Assembly: GCA_050954285.1 (NCBI GenBank)
Contig: JBPBPL010000013.1
Coordinates: 1-64,000, forward strand
Direction of reading: 5' to 3'
Length of the DNA stretch: 64,000 nucleotides
Origin: Mucilaginibacter_A sp050954285
Lineage (GTDB): Bacteria; Bacteroidota; Bacteroidia; Sphingobacteriales; Sphingobacteriaceae
Made by a program: the position numbers and the translations under genes. Positions 35,649 through 45,386 of the stretch are shown here, piece by piece; within the stretch, counting starts at the first letter, position 1; the number at the start of each line of letters is the position of its first letter. Under the pieces are notes generated by a model. That model was given only the letters and a program-made list of their open reading frames with translations, was not told the DNA's origin and did not search any database.

Positions 35649-36278
35649 TTATAATTGTATAAACAATTGTTCTTTACCGCGACGAACTTTTTTCGCCTGC
35701 GCTAATGGGTCGTTTGCTTCATCACGATAACCCAGCGGCATAATTGTTACGGCGTGCAACCCTTTTGCTTGCAACTCTAAAACAGTATCCAAACCAATGG
35801 CATCAAAACCTTCCATTGGTGTGGCATCAACTTTTAATTCTGCAGCAGCAGCCAGCCCGATTCCAAAAGCAAGATAAGCTTGTTTGGCAGCCCAGTTAGA
35901 CCGTTGTTCCGGTGTTAAACGTTCCACCAAACCAGCGATCAAACCTTTAAAGCCAGCTAGGGTTGCTACATCAACGCTTCTTTCTTTGGCAACATCAGCC
36001 ATGTAAGCATCAATTTGTTGTTCGGTAATATCTGTCCAGGCAGCAAAAACCAGCAGGTGCGAAGCTTCAAATATTTGCGGCTGATTGTAGGCAACCGGCT
36101 GAATTTTCTTACGCAATTCTTCGTTCTCAATTACTAAAACAGTAAAGGGTTGTAAACCATAAGAACTTGGCGCAAGGCGGATTGCTTCTAAAATCTGATC
36201 AATTTTTTCTTGCGGAACTTTTTGTCCGTTCATTCTTTTGGTGGCATAGCGCCAGTTTAAATTTTCTATCAGGCTCAT
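35649..36278 (-). CDS. NAD(P)H-dependent oxidoreductase, nitroreductase family
   Basis: The 209-residue FMN enzyme resembles NfsB, with RYATKRMNGQKVP at the start, LAPSSYGLQPF and the C-terminal MPLGYRDEAND. It would reduce nitroaromatics or quinones. It has its own promoter (TATGTTTG at 36336-36343) and terminator. Confidence 0.9.
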   Translation of the reverse strand: MSLIENLNWRYATKRMNGQKVPQEKIDQILEAIRLAPSSYGLQPFTVLVIENEELRKKIQPVAYNQPQIFEASHLLVFAAWTDITEQQIDAYMADVAKERSVDVATLAGFKGLIAGLVERLTPEQRSNWAAKQAYLAFGIGLAAAAELKVDATPMEGFDAIGLDTVLELQAKGLHAVTIMPLGYRDEANDPLAQAKKVRRGKEQLFIQL

Positions 36279-36335
36279 TATATGTTTGTTAATTTATTTG
36301 CAGTTTTAATTGATCTTCCAACAGTTAAACCAGTA

Positions 36336-36343
36336 CAAACATA
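36336..36343 (-). promoter_or_regulatory. -7 element for the nitroreductase gene
   Basis: Minus strand TATGTTTG, exact TAnnTTTG match, with a GTTG about 18 bases upstream as -33. Leader length about 50 bases. Confidence 0.6.
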
Positions 36344-36416
36344 ATATTAACAATGTTACAACGCTTAATTTAGATTAAGAAGAACAGACGTTGACTTTTG
36401 CATGATAAAAACAGCA

Positions 36417-37085
36417 TTAAAGTTTAGTAGCACGAAGCATTTCCCGTTTACCTAAAGCTCCAGGTGCTTTTTCAACTTTAAAATTCAAAGCTTTCAACTG
36501 GCGTTTCAGGTTTCCGGTGATGGCATACGTAACGAAAACGCCGCCAAGTTTTAAAAATGAAACCGTGTGTGCAATCACTTCTTCAGTCCACATTTCCGGC
36601 TGGAAAGCAGCGGCAAAAGCATCAAAATAAATCACATCAAATAATTGTGGCGATTCAAAATTGAGCAAGTCCCGATGTACCAGTTCCAGCTCGCAAAGGG
36701 CGTTTATTTTTACTTTGTGATTGATGGTGGAAGGATACATGCCCTGGAAACTTTCCCATAAGGCTGCGCTGATATACTGATCGTAACCCGTTTGCTTAAT
36801 CAGTTCTGTATTCAGCGGGAAAGCTTCAATGCCAACATAATCCAGTTTGATTTGCTGTTGCGTGCAATAATCTGCCGAAAGCAAAAAATTTAGTCCGGTT
36901 CCTAAACCAACTTCCAGCACGGTAACTGCTGATGCTTCTTTTACCGATAAAAAATACTGCAAGCCGGATTGTAGGAAAACGTGCTGGCTTTCCTGTAAAG
37001 CGCCGTGGTGGGAGTGGTAATTTTCGCCAACTTCTGAGTTAAATATGGTGTTGGAACCGTCGGCGGTTTGGATGAGTTGGAGCAT
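36417..37085 (-). CDS. mnmD: tRNA methyltransferase MnmD (DUF752)
   Basis: The 222-residue Rossmann methyltransferase has the SAM loop EVGLGTGLNF and FDAFAAAFQPEMWTEE, diagnostic of the MnmC methyltransferase half. It methylates nm5(s2)U34 in tRNA. It is stand-alone, lacking the FAD domain of bifunctional MnmC. Confidence 0.9.
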   Translation of the reverse strand: MLQLIQTADGSNTIFNSEVGENYHSHHGALQESQHVFLQSGLQYFLSVKEASAVTVLEVGLGTGLNFLLSADYCTQQQIKLDYVGIEAFPLNTELIKQTGYDQYISAALWESFQGMYPSTINHKVKINALCELELVHRDLLNFESPQLFDVIYFDAFAAAFQPEMWTEEVIAHTVSFLKLGGVFVTYAITGNLKRQLKALNFKVEKAPGALGKREMLRATKL

Positions 37086-37097
37086 TTATTATTTCAA

Positions 37098-37253
37098 CTA
37101 CTGGTTTGTCACTTTTGTACTTTGCTGACGCAAATACGCTTGGATTTCAGGCAATGTCATATTAAAAATATCTTTTGATATTTTTTCTTTAATTGTTCTG
37201 AAAGTTTTTACAGTGTCAAACTCCTTTTCTTTAATCTGTTGTTTTGTCTTCAT
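37098..37253 (-). CDS. Small partner (putative antitoxin) of the PIN gene
   Basis: The 51-residue basic/acidic helical protein (MKTKQQIKEKEFDTVKTFRT at the start, then KISKDIFNMTLPEIQAYLR) overlaps the PIN gene end by 23 bases. It has no signal peptide. The overlap and low GC support real translation. Its position downstream of the toxin is the reverse of the common antitoxin-first order. Confidence 0.55.
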   Translation of the reverse strand: MKTKQQIKEKEFDTVKTFRTIKEKISKDIFNMTLPEIQAYLRQQSTKVTNQ

Positions 37254-37713
37254 AACCAATAATATCTTTAGGCGACCGTATTTCTATTGCGCTATAACCT
37301 TGACGTAAATTTACAGAATTGTAACCTCTTATTCTATAAACATTAACGATGTGCTTAAAATTCCAACTGACTAAAATATCAGCTTTGTGAATTGTTGCCA
37401 AAGCAATGTGTACACAATCATCAAAACTCGTTTCTCCAACTACTTTTTCTAATACGTATTGCCGCGCTAAGTGTAAACTTTCATCAGACATTTGAATAAA
37501 TTCCAAGTGAGCCACTGGCAAGGTTGTAAAATAATCCCTAACTCTTTGAGGTGCATTATCGAGTTCTCCAATGGTTAAATCAGAATACATGCAGGTGATT
37601 TCTCCTAACTTGACTTTTTCGAAAAGTTGAAGTGTTGGTTCATCAAATTCAATATCATAAACACCACCAAAAACTGAAGTGTCAAAATAGAAGCGTTGTT
37701 TTAGTTTATGCAT
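37231..37713 (-). CDS. PIN-domain nuclease, likely toxin
   Basis: The 160-residue protein has YFDTSVFGG at the N-terminus and SFDDCVHIALATIHKADILVSWNFKHI, the standard PIN acidic and Asn residues. Its family (FDTSVFGG type) is common in Bacteroidota. The adjacent 51-residue gene overlaps its 3' end. Confidence 0.82.
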   Translation of the reverse strand: MHKLKQRFYFDTSVFGGVYDIEFDEPTLQLFEKVKLGEITCMYSDLTIGELDNAPQRVRDYFTTLPVAHLEFIQMSDESLHLARQYVLEKVVGETSFDDCVHIALATIHKADILVSWNFKHIVNVYRIRGYNSVNLRQGYSAIEIRSPKDIIGYEDKTTD

Positions 37714-37797
37714 TTAGAAAATTTGATGCTTCGTTTATTGATAAAAATATCGGTAAATAAAAAGAGAATTTCAATACAAAACTGAATCTGTATATAA

Positions 37798-38637
37798 TTA
37801 ACTATTAACTTTTTTAAATTTATTTATTAAATACTTTGCTTGGTAGTCTAATTCAGGAAATAGGGTGCTTTCGTTTATCCCAAGAATTTCAAGTTCATTT
37901 AGTATTTTTTGTTTTTTTGCGGCGGGTATTTTTAAATTCAGATGAGGGATTTTACTGTTCATTATCCAATCTCTTGGAACTGTTGCTTGTCTTTGTTTAT
38001 TTGCATCAATCCCAAAGATTAAGAATGAACCATTCTGCTTAAGAATTCTTGGATTGTCAAGTTTGACCTTGACTGCAAATACTCTTTCCACGTCATTAGG
38101 ATTTATTATTTCTTTAAAATATGGCTTTTCTTCTTTTATATCATGATGTAAAAAAGAAATATTTGTTAGCATGTTAAAGTCAGAAATTGTAATTCCTGAA
38201 TAATTCTCAATATTAAATGGTATCGGTCTTTTTGCAATATTTGAAAGAACGCTTACAGTATCAGAGTCATAAAATTTAATTTCGTTTTTAGATATTCTAA
38301 GATATAATACTTCTCCGTCAATTTCTTTATTGGAACTACATGCAAAGAATAAAGCTACTAAAGGATTTGATGTTAGATCAAGAAGCCGAGTTGGTACTCC
38401 ATAATGTTGCATTTTAACAAGTTTTTCAATTGTTGTGTTTAGACCTTGAAATTCTTGTGGGATTCTTAATATTATTTCTCGAAAAATCTTGTCCTCACTA
38501 TCGATCAAGCCTTCTCTATAAATTGTTGGGGTAAGTTCATAGCTTGAATTAGAATGTCCACGAAAAAAGTTTTCAAAATCATCTTCCTTTCCTAATCGTT
38601 TGATCTCATTTATAAATTTTGTTACATCTTTTATCAT
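37798..38637 (-). CDS. FRG domain protein
   Basis: The 279-residue protein has an N-terminal FRG domain with FFRGHSNSSYELTPTIYR and HYGVPTRLLDLTSNPLVALFFAC. FRG proteins occur in defence and toxin contexts, but their chemistry is not well defined. AT-rich composition unlike the neighbouring housekeeping genes suggests transfer. It sits near three toxin-antitoxin pairs. Confidence 0.85.
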   Translation of the reverse strand: MIKDVTKFINEIKRLGKEDDFENFFRGHSNSSYELTPTIYREGLIDSEDKIFREIILRIPQEFQGLNTTIEKLVKMQHYGVPTRLLDLTSNPLVALFFACSSNKEIDGEVLYLRISKNEIKFYDSDTVSVLSNIAKRPIPFNIENYSGITISDFNMLTNISFLHHDIKEEKPYFKEIINPNDVERVFAVKVKLDNPRILKQNGSFLIFGIDANKQRQATVPRDWIMNSKIPHLNLKIPAAKKQKILNELEILGINESTLFPELDYQAKYLINKFKKVNS

Positions 38638-38690
38638 TACTATGCTAATTTGGAAAAATAGTTTATATCATCAAAGTAGAATTACAAACC

Positions 38691-38728
38691 AAAAAAAGCC
38701 CGCAACCTTACGATCACGAGCTTCTTTT
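38691..38728 (-). terminator. Terminator of the M13 peptidase gene
   Basis: On the minus strand AAAAGAAGCTCGTGATC pairs (several G-U) with GGTTGCGGGCTTTTTTT. The 5' arm includes a one-base variant of the dispersed motif. Confidence 0.72.
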
Positions 38729-38752
38729 ACCACTATAAAATCCTAAATCAAA

Positions 38753-40819
38753 TTACCACATCCGAATCCGGTCTTCCGGTTTCTTGTATAATTTATCACC
38801 AGGTTTCACATCAAAAGCTGTGTACCAGGCATCCATATTTACAGGCGCACCGATCGCACGGTATTGTGTAGGTGAATGCGGATCGGTTACCACTTGCTGG
38901 GCAGCAGTTTCTGATAACATTTTACCTCTCCAAACTTGTGCCCACGACAAAAAGAAACGTTGATCTGGTGTAAAACCGTCAATTTTTTCGTTGCCCTGGC
39001 CTTGTTTGGTTAGTTTGAAAGCGGTGTAAGCCACGTTCAAGCCGCCCAAATCGCCAATGTTTTCGCCCATGGTTAATTTGCCATTCACGTGAATGGTATC
39101 TAAAATGGTGTAAGCATCAAACTGCTGGCCTAAAGCACCAGTTTTTGCTTCAAACTTTTTACGGTCTTCTGCCGTCCACCAGTTGCGCAACGTTCCGTCT
39201 TTATCGTACTGGCTTCCCTGATCGTCAAAACCATGAGACATTTCATGGCCGATAACCGCACCAATTCCACCATAATTTACCGCATCATCCGCATTTGGAT
39301 CAAAGAACGGGAACTGTAAAATTCCAGCCGGAAACACAATTTCATTCATCACCGGGCTATAATAGGCGTTAACGGTTGGCGGCGTCATGCCCCACAGCGT
39401 GCGGTCAACCGGTTTGCCCAACTTTTTCACATTGTCATCATAACCCCATTTACTGGCGTTACGCACATTTTGGAAGTAAGTGTTCCGGTTAATTTCTAAA
39501 CCGGTATAGGTTTCCCAATGGTTTGGATAACCGATTTTTGGGGTGAAAGCATTCAGTTTGGCCAAAGCTTTTTGCTTGGTCGCATCACTCATCCAATCCA
39601 GTTTACTGATGCGGATAGCGTAAGCTTTACGCAAATTGCTCACCAGTACTTCCATGCGGGCTTTTGCTTCCGGCGTAAAATATTCTTTTACGTACAATTG
39701 TCCAAGCAATTCACCAACGGTACCATCTGTTGCAGATGACATGCGTTGCCAGCGTGGCGTTTGCACTTTTTGTCCGCTTAAAACCTGACTGTAAGCAAAA
39801 CCTGCTTTAACAAAAGGTGAACTCAATAAAGAAGCAGAATTTCTTAAAAGGTTCCATTGCAGATAGGTTTTCCAATCGGCAACCGATGTAGCAGTCAACA
39901 AACCATTTAAATCAGTAAAAAATTTAGGCTGACCAACCAGAACAGAATCCTGACCTGTCACCTTCATTTTTGCCATCAAATCAACCCAGTTTAAGGTTGG
40001 TGTGGTTTTGTTGAAATCAGCTACGGCAAATTTATTGTAGGTTTTCTGCGGATTGCGTAATTCCAATCTGGTCATTTGCGCGGTGGCCAATGCTTTTTCG
40101 ATATTGAAAACCGTTTCTGCATTTTTTTGTGCCGTTGCCTGGTCAGTACCTGTTAAAGTAAATAAAGTTGTAATGTAGTTTTTATAAGCAGTTTGGATTT
40201 TTTGAACCCGCGCATCACTTTTCAAATAATAATCACGATCCGGCAAAGATGTGCCACCTTGGCGCAGATTCACCACCATTTGGTTCGGATTTTTACTATC
40301 CTGACCGATACCAAAACCAAACATTGGCGAGCCGATACCATTGGTGCGCATGTAAGCCACTTCATCCAAAACGCCTTTCAAATCTTTGATCTGGTTGATT
40401 TTTTCCATATCCGGTTTAATCGGAGAGTAACCCAATTTCTCGATGGTAACACTATCCATTCCGGCAGCATAAAAATCGCCAACACGTTTTTCTATCGATC
40501 CCGGCGCAGCATTTTTATCAGCTTCTGCTTTTTTCAATAGTGATTGCACGGCGTTAATGTTAAAATCGCGCAGCTGCATAAAACTTCCCCAGCTGGTTTC
40601 TTTTGCCGGGATGGTATTGTTTTTTAACCACGTTCCGTTCGCATATTCAAAAAAATTATCGCCCGGTTTTACAGAAAGGTCCATGTTGGCACGGTCGATA
40701 AACTTTTTTGGCGGAGCAGATTTGGTACCTTTTATTGGCGCACCGCTGCCAGCCATCGCGTTCACCGAAAGCAAAACCGCGCTTGTCATCACTAATCCTG
40801 AATACTTCAACTTCATCAT
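38753..40819 (-). CDS. M13 family metallopeptidase (neprilysin-like)
   Basis: The 688-residue secreted zinc endopeptidase has a signal peptide, an NAYYSPVMNEIVFPAGIL segment, zinc site GHEMSHGFDD, and third ligand in GENIGDLGGL, with the C-terminal CxxW replaced by RIRMW. It cuts oligopeptides outside the inner membrane. A -7 element TATATTTA lies 30 bases upstream. Confidence 0.93.
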   Translation of the reverse strand: MMKLKYSGLVMTSAVLLSVNAMAGSGAPIKGTKSAPPKKFIDRANMDLSVKPGDNFFEYANGTWLKNNTIPAKETSWGSFMQLRDFNINAVQSLLKKAEADKNAAPGSIEKRVGDFYAAGMDSVTIEKLGYSPIKPDMEKINQIKDLKGVLDEVAYMRTNGIGSPMFGFGIGQDSKNPNQMVVNLRQGGTSLPDRDYYLKSDARVQKIQTAYKNYITTLFTLTGTDQATAQKNAETVFNIEKALATAQMTRLELRNPQKTYNKFAVADFNKTTPTLNWVDLMAKMKVTGQDSVLVGQPKFFTDLNGLLTATSVADWKTYLQWNLLRNSASLLSSPFVKAGFAYSQVLSGQKVQTPRWQRMSSATDGTVGELLGQLYVKEYFTPEAKARMEVLVSNLRKAYAIRISKLDWMSDATKQKALAKLNAFTPKIGYPNHWETYTGLEINRNTYFQNVRNASKWGYDDNVKKLGKPVDRTLWGMTPPTVNAYYSPVMNEIVFPAGILQFPFFDPNADDAVNYGGIGAVIGHEMSHGFDDQGSQYDKDGTLRNWWTAEDRKKFEAKTGALGQQFDAYTILDTIHVNGKLTMGENIGDLGGLNVAYTAFKLTKQGQGNEKIDGFTPDQRFFLSWAQVWRGKMLSETAAQQVVTDPHSPTQYRAIGAPVNMDAWYTAFDVKPGDKLYKKPEDRIRMW

Positions 40820-41181
40820 TTAAAAATTAATTGCTGTTTTAATTAAATGTTAAATATAGACAATAAAAAAAGGGTGGTAAAAGAAGCATGAAGCCAAATG
40901 TGATACTGTTTTTATCTGCCTAAAATTGAAATATTGTAGTTAAATGATTTATAATCAGTACTTTATGTTGATTGAAGTCAAACAAAGAAATTGATTATTC
41001 AACCCGTATTTGTTTTCTTACTGAATTGTAAAAATATTGTGATTGTTAAGTTTGGATTGATATTGATTTCGTTTTCCATGCAAATGCTTCTTTTATCAAC
41101 CTTTTTTATGGATTGGCTTTCGTCAAAAAATCAGCATAAAACCTATTTTTGCGCTTTAATTTATGCTGATAAAATAACCGC
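40820..41181. other. Divergent control region between M13 peptidase and valS
   Basis: A 362-bp gap holds three copies of the dispersed motif (40876, 40904, 41085). It has -7 elements TATATTTA (40858-40851, minus, for the M13 gene) and TATTTTTG (41144-41151, plus, for valS). No credible small gene was found. Confidence 0.6.
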
Positions 41182-43839
41182 GTGGAAATCCCTACAAAAT
41201 ATAATCCGAAAGAAACCGAAAATAAATGGTACCAATATTGGCTCGATCATGGCTTTTTTAAATCCGTGCCCGATGATCGCGAGCCGTACACCATCGTGAT
41301 TCCGCCGCCAAACGTAACCGGCGTTTTGCACATGGGCCACATGCTCAACAATACTATCCAGGATGTTTTGGTACGAAGGGCAAGGATGCAAGGCAAAAAC
41401 GCGTGCTGGGTTCCGGGAACGGATCATGCTTCCATCGCTACCGAAGCGAAAGTGGTTGCCATGCTGAAAGAACGCGGCATCGCTAAAAAAGACCTTTCGC
41501 GCGAAGAATTTTTGAGCTATGCCTGGGAATGGAAAGAAAAATACGGCGGCATCATTTTAGATCAGTTAAAGAAACTCGGTGCCAGCTGTGATTGGGATAG
41601 AACCAAATTTACGATGGACCCGGACATGAGCGAAGGTGTAATCGATACTTTTATCCATTTGTATAAAAAAGGCTGGATTTACCGCGGTGTGCGCATGGTC
41701 AACTGGGATCCGCAGGGAAAAACTGCGGTTTCTGATGAAGAAGTGATCCGGAAAGAAGTGAACCAGAAGCTGTATTATATCAAATATAACATTGCAGGAA
41801 CCACTGATGCAACTGCTCAATACCTAACCATCGCCACTACTCGTCCGGAAACCATTATGGCTGATGCAGCAATCTGTATCAACCCGAATGATGAACGTTA
41901 TGCTTCTTTTATCGGCAAAAAAGTGGTGATACCATTAATTAACCGGGAAATCCCGATTATTCTGGATGATTATGTAGAAATGGATTTCGGTACCGGTTGT
42001 TTAAAAGTAACGCCGGCACACGATCTGAATGATTATAATCTCGGTATCAAGCACAATTTGCCTGTTGTAGATATTTTGAACGATGATGGCACGCTGAACG
42101 AAAAAGCAGAAATATTAGTTGGTAAAGATCGTTTTGCAGCGCGAAAAGAAATTGCCAAGCTTTTGGAAGAAGCCGGACAACTGGAAAAAGTAGAAGAATA
42201 TAAATCGCAGGTTGGTTTTTCGGAACGGACAGATGCGGTGATCGAACCAAAACTTTCGATGCAATGGTTTTGCAAAATGGAAGAAATGGCCGGCCCGGCG
42301 CTGGATTATGTTTTGAATGGAGAAGTAAAACTGATTCCCGAAAAATTCACCAATACTTACAAGCATTGGATGGAAAATGTGAAGGATTGGTGCATCAGTC
42401 GGCAACTGTGGTGGGGCCAGCAGATTCCGGCCTGGTATTTACCAAACGGACAATTTGTAGTTGCCAAAACCCGCGAAGAAGCTTTTGAGGAAGCGAACAA
42501 AATAAACCAGTCAGCTTTTAATCTGCAGCCTGATGATTTAAAGCAGGACGAAGACGTGGTTGATACCTGGTTTTCCAGCTGGTTGTGGCCGATTTCTGTT
42601 TTTGATCCCGGATTTTTTAGTGGTAAAAACAGCATCGGTAATGCTGATCTGCAATATTATTATCCAACCAATGATCTGGTTACCGCACCGGAAATCCTGT
42701 TTTTTTGGGTTGCGCGGATGATTATGGCCGGACATGAATTTAAAGGTGAAGCGCCGTTTAAAAATGTTTACCTGACAGGAATTGTACGCGATAAATTAGG
42801 GCGGAAAATGTCCAAATCGTTGGGCAATTCGCCTGATCCGCTGGATTTAATTGAGAAATTTGGAGCTGATGGCGTGCGTGTTGGCATGTTGTTTTCATCT
42901 CCCGCAGGAAACGATCTGATGTTTGATGAAAGCCATTGCGAACAGGGAAGGAACTTTGCAAACAAAATTTGGAACGCTTTTCGTTTGGTAAAAGGCTGGG
43001 AAGTGGATCAGAAATTGTCCAATCCAAATGAAACGGCAATTGCCTGGTTTGAAAACCGTTTTAATCAGGCTTTAACCGAAATTGAAGAAAATTTCAAACA
43101 ATATCGTTTATCAGAAGCGTTGATTGCCACTTATAAACTGGTTTGGGATGATTTCTGCGCCTGGTATCTGGAAATGGTAAAACCGGTTTATCAGCACCCA
43201 ATTGACGCGGCAACGTACAAAGCAACGGTAGCTTTTTTTGAAAATATTTTGAAGATTGTTCATCCGTTTATGCCTTTTTTAACGGAAGAATTATGGCATG
43301 ATAACTTGTTTGGCGAGCGTGCTGAATTGGATTGTTGCATTGTTTCGCAACAACCGAAAGTTGGAGCGATCGATACAAAACTGCTTCATGAAATTAGTAC
43401 GATAAAAGAAGTAGTTTCCGAAATCCGGAATACGCGCAATATCAAACAGATTTCTCCGAAAGAAGCTTTGCCGCTGGCGATTAAATCCAATTCTGCAATT
43501 GATTACAAAACTTATCAGTCTGTTTTATCCAAACTTGGAAATTTAAGCGAAGTCAGTTTCGTCCAGGATAAGCTTTCCGGAGCAGCCAGTTTTATTGCCG
43601 GAACAGATGAGTTTTTTATTGAACTGGCCAATAATATTGATGTGGAAGCAGAACGTGAACGTATTCAAAAAGAACTGGATTATTTGCAACGTTTCCTGAA
43701 ATCTGTAACGGCCAAACTGTCTAACGAACGCTTTGTGCAAAATGCAAAACCTGAAATTGTAGCCAACGAGCAGCAGAAAAAAGCAGATGCGGAAGCGAAA
43801 ATTGTGATGCTGGAGGAAGGTTTGGCAGGGTTGGGGTAA
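41182..43839 (+). CDS. valS: Valine--tRNA ligase
   Basis: The 885-residue class Ia synthetase has HMGH at 50-53 and KMSKS at 542-546, an editing domain in between and a C-terminal coiled coil (VEAERERIQKELDYL). It starts with GTG at 41182, since the N-terminus MEIPTKYNPKETENKWYQYW is conserved and no ATG lies upstream in frame. Four motif copies lie in or near it. Confidence 0.97.
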   Translation: MEIPTKYNPKETENKWYQYWLDHGFFKSVPDDREPYTIVIPPPNVTGVLHMGHMLNNTIQDVLVRRARMQGKNACWVPGTDHASIATEAKVVAMLKERGIAKKDLSREEFLSYAWEWKEKYGGIILDQLKKLGASCDWDRTKFTMDPDMSEGVIDTFIHLYKKGWIYRGVRMVNWDPQGKTAVSDEEVIRKEVNQKLYYIKYNIAGTTDATAQYLTIATTRPETIMADAAICINPNDERYASFIGKKVVIPLINREIPIILDDYVEMDFGTGCLKVTPAHDLNDYNLGIKHNLPVVDILNDDGTLNEKAEILVGKDRFAARKEIAKLLEEAGQLEKVEEYKSQVGFSERTDAVIEPKLSMQWFCKMEEMAGPALDYVLNGEVKLIPEKFTNTYKHWMENVKDWCISRQLWWGQQIPAWYLPNGQFVVAKTREEAFEEANKINQSAFNLQPDDLKQDEDVVDTWFSSWLWPISVFDPGFFSGKNSIGNADLQYYYPTNDLVTAPEILFFWVARMIMAGHEFKGEAPFKNVYLTGIVRDKLGRKMSKSLGNSPDPLDLIEKFGADGVRVGMLFSSPAGNDLMFDESHCEQGRNFANKIWNAFRLVKGWEVDQKLSNPNETAIAWFENRFNQALTEIEENFKQYRLSEALIATYKLVWDDFCAWYLEMVKPVYQHPIDAATYKATVAFFENILKIVHPFMPFLTEELWHDNLFGERAELDCCIVSQQPKVGAIDTKLLHEISTIKEVVSEIRNTRNIKQISPKEALPLAIKSNSAIDYKTYQSVLSKLGNLSEVSFVQDKLSGAASFIAGTDEFFIELANNIDVEAERERIQKELDYLQRFLKSVTAKLSNERFVQNAKPEIVANEQQKKADAEAKIVMLEEGLAGLG

Positions 43840-43858
43840 AAAAGAAATATTGTCCAAC

Positions 43859-43893
43859 AAAAAAAGTGTACCGCTTAACCCGATACACTTTTT
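43859..43893. terminator. Bidirectional terminator between valS and guaB
   Basis: AAAAAGTGTA / TACACTTTTT arms with a 13-base loop lie between convergent genes. Confidence 0.7.
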
Positions 43894-43916
43894 ATCTTTA
43901 TAAAAGAAGCATCAAA

Positions 43917-45386
43917 CTAACGTGTATAATTTGGTGCTTCTTTAGTAATAGTGATATCGTGCGGATGCGATTCGCGAATGCCGGCAGAAGTGATCCGCAC
44001 AAATTTCGCTTTCTGCAAAGCTTCGATATTGGCCGCACCACAATAACCCATACTGGCGCGCAAACCGCCGATATACTGGTACATTACTTCGGCCAGACTG
44101 CCTTTTACCGGCACGCGGCCCACAATTCCTTCGGGCACTAATTTTTTGATATCATCCTCCACATCCTGGAAATAGCGGTCTTTCGATCCTTGTTCCATGG
44201 CTTCGATAGAACCCATGCCGCGGTAAGATTTAAACCGGCGGCCTTCGTAAATAATAATTTCTCCCGGAGATTCTTCTACGCCGGCAAACAACGAACCAGC
44301 CATAATTGAACTGGCACCGGCTGCAATCGCTTTCGGAATATCCCCGGTATGTTTAATTCCGCCATCGGCAATCACCGGAACACCTGTGCCTTCCAAAGCT
44401 TTTGCACATTCATAAACGGCGTATAATTGTGGAACGCCCACGCCGGCAATAATCCGTGTGGTGCAAATAGAACCCGGACCAATACCTACTTTTACCGCAT
44501 CTGCACCAGCATCGGCCAGTGCTTTTGCACCTTCGCCGGTTGCTACGTTGCCCACAATTACCTGCAAATCAGGGTATTTTGCTTTTACTTCTTTTAGCCG
44601 CTCAATTACACCTTTGGAGTGGCCGTGCGCCGTATCAATCGTAATTACATCTACGCCGGCTTTTACCAGTGCATCCACGCGTTCCAAAGTATCGGCCGTA
44701 ACGCCAACGGCAGCACCTACGCGCAAACGGCCGTGCTCATCTTTACAGGCAGCTGGGTAATTTTTAAATTTCTGAATATCTTTAAACGTGATTAAACCGG
44801 TTAGTTTTCCTTCAGCATCAACCACTGGTAATTTCTCAATTTTATAGTTTTGGAGGATTTCTTCGGCTTGCTTTAAATCGGTTCCCAGCGGAGCGGTAAT
44901 CAGGTTTTCCTTCGTCATTACGTCCCGAACCGGAATGCTCATGTCTTTTTGAAAACGTAAGTCCCGGTTAGTGATGATGCCCGTCAGCTTATGGTCGCCA
45001 TCTACAATCGGGATGCCGCCGATCCGAAACTCCTTCATCATCTTCACGGCATCAGCAATAACCGCGTCCACTTTCAGCGTAACCGGATCCTGGATCATGC
45101 CACTTTCCGAGCGTTTTACTTTGCGCACTTCATCCGCTTGCAATGCAATGCTCAGGTTTTTATGCAGCATCCCGATGCCGCCGGCCTGCGCAATGGCAAT
45201 GGCCAAAGCTGATTCTGTAACAGTATCCATCGCTGCGGAAACAATCGGTACGTTCAATTTTATTTTTCGGGTAAGGTAGGAGCGGGTATCTACATCCCGT
45301 GGCAAAACTTCGGAGTAAGCCGGAATCAGCAGCACATCGTCATACGTTAAACCTTCGGCAACAAATTTGGCAGGGTCAAGTTGCAT
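43917..45386 (-). CDS. guaB: Inosine-5'-monophosphate dehydrogenase
   Basis: The 489-residue barrel enzyme has two CBS domains (about 95-210), the catalytic cysteine in GPGSICTT, and EGRRFKSYRGMGS. It converts IMP to XMP for guanine nucleotides. ATG at 45386 gives MQLDPAKFV; the upstream TTG is rejected. It has a -7 element TATCTTTG at 45426-45419 overlapping a dispersed motif. Confidence 0.97.
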   Translation of the reverse strand: MQLDPAKFVAEGLTYDDVLLIPAYSEVLPRDVDTRSYLTRKIKLNVPIVSAAMDTVTESALAIAIAQAGGIGMLHKNLSIALQADEVRKVKRSESGMIQDPVTLKVDAVIADAVKMMKEFRIGGIPIVDGDHKLTGIITNRDLRFQKDMSIPVRDVMTKENLITAPLGTDLKQAEEILQNYKIEKLPVVDAEGKLTGLITFKDIQKFKNYPAACKDEHGRLRVGAAVGVTADTLERVDALVKAGVDVITIDTAHGHSKGVIERLKEVKAKYPDLQVIVGNVATGEGAKALADAGADAVKVGIGPGSICTTRIIAGVGVPQLYAVYECAKALEGTGVPVIADGGIKHTGDIPKAIAAGASSIMAGSLFAGVEESPGEIIIYEGRRFKSYRGMGSIEAMEQGSKDRYFQDVEDDIKKLVPEGIVGRVPVKGSLAEVMYQYIGGLRASMGYCGAANIEALQKAKFVRITSAGIRESHPHDITITKEAPNYTR

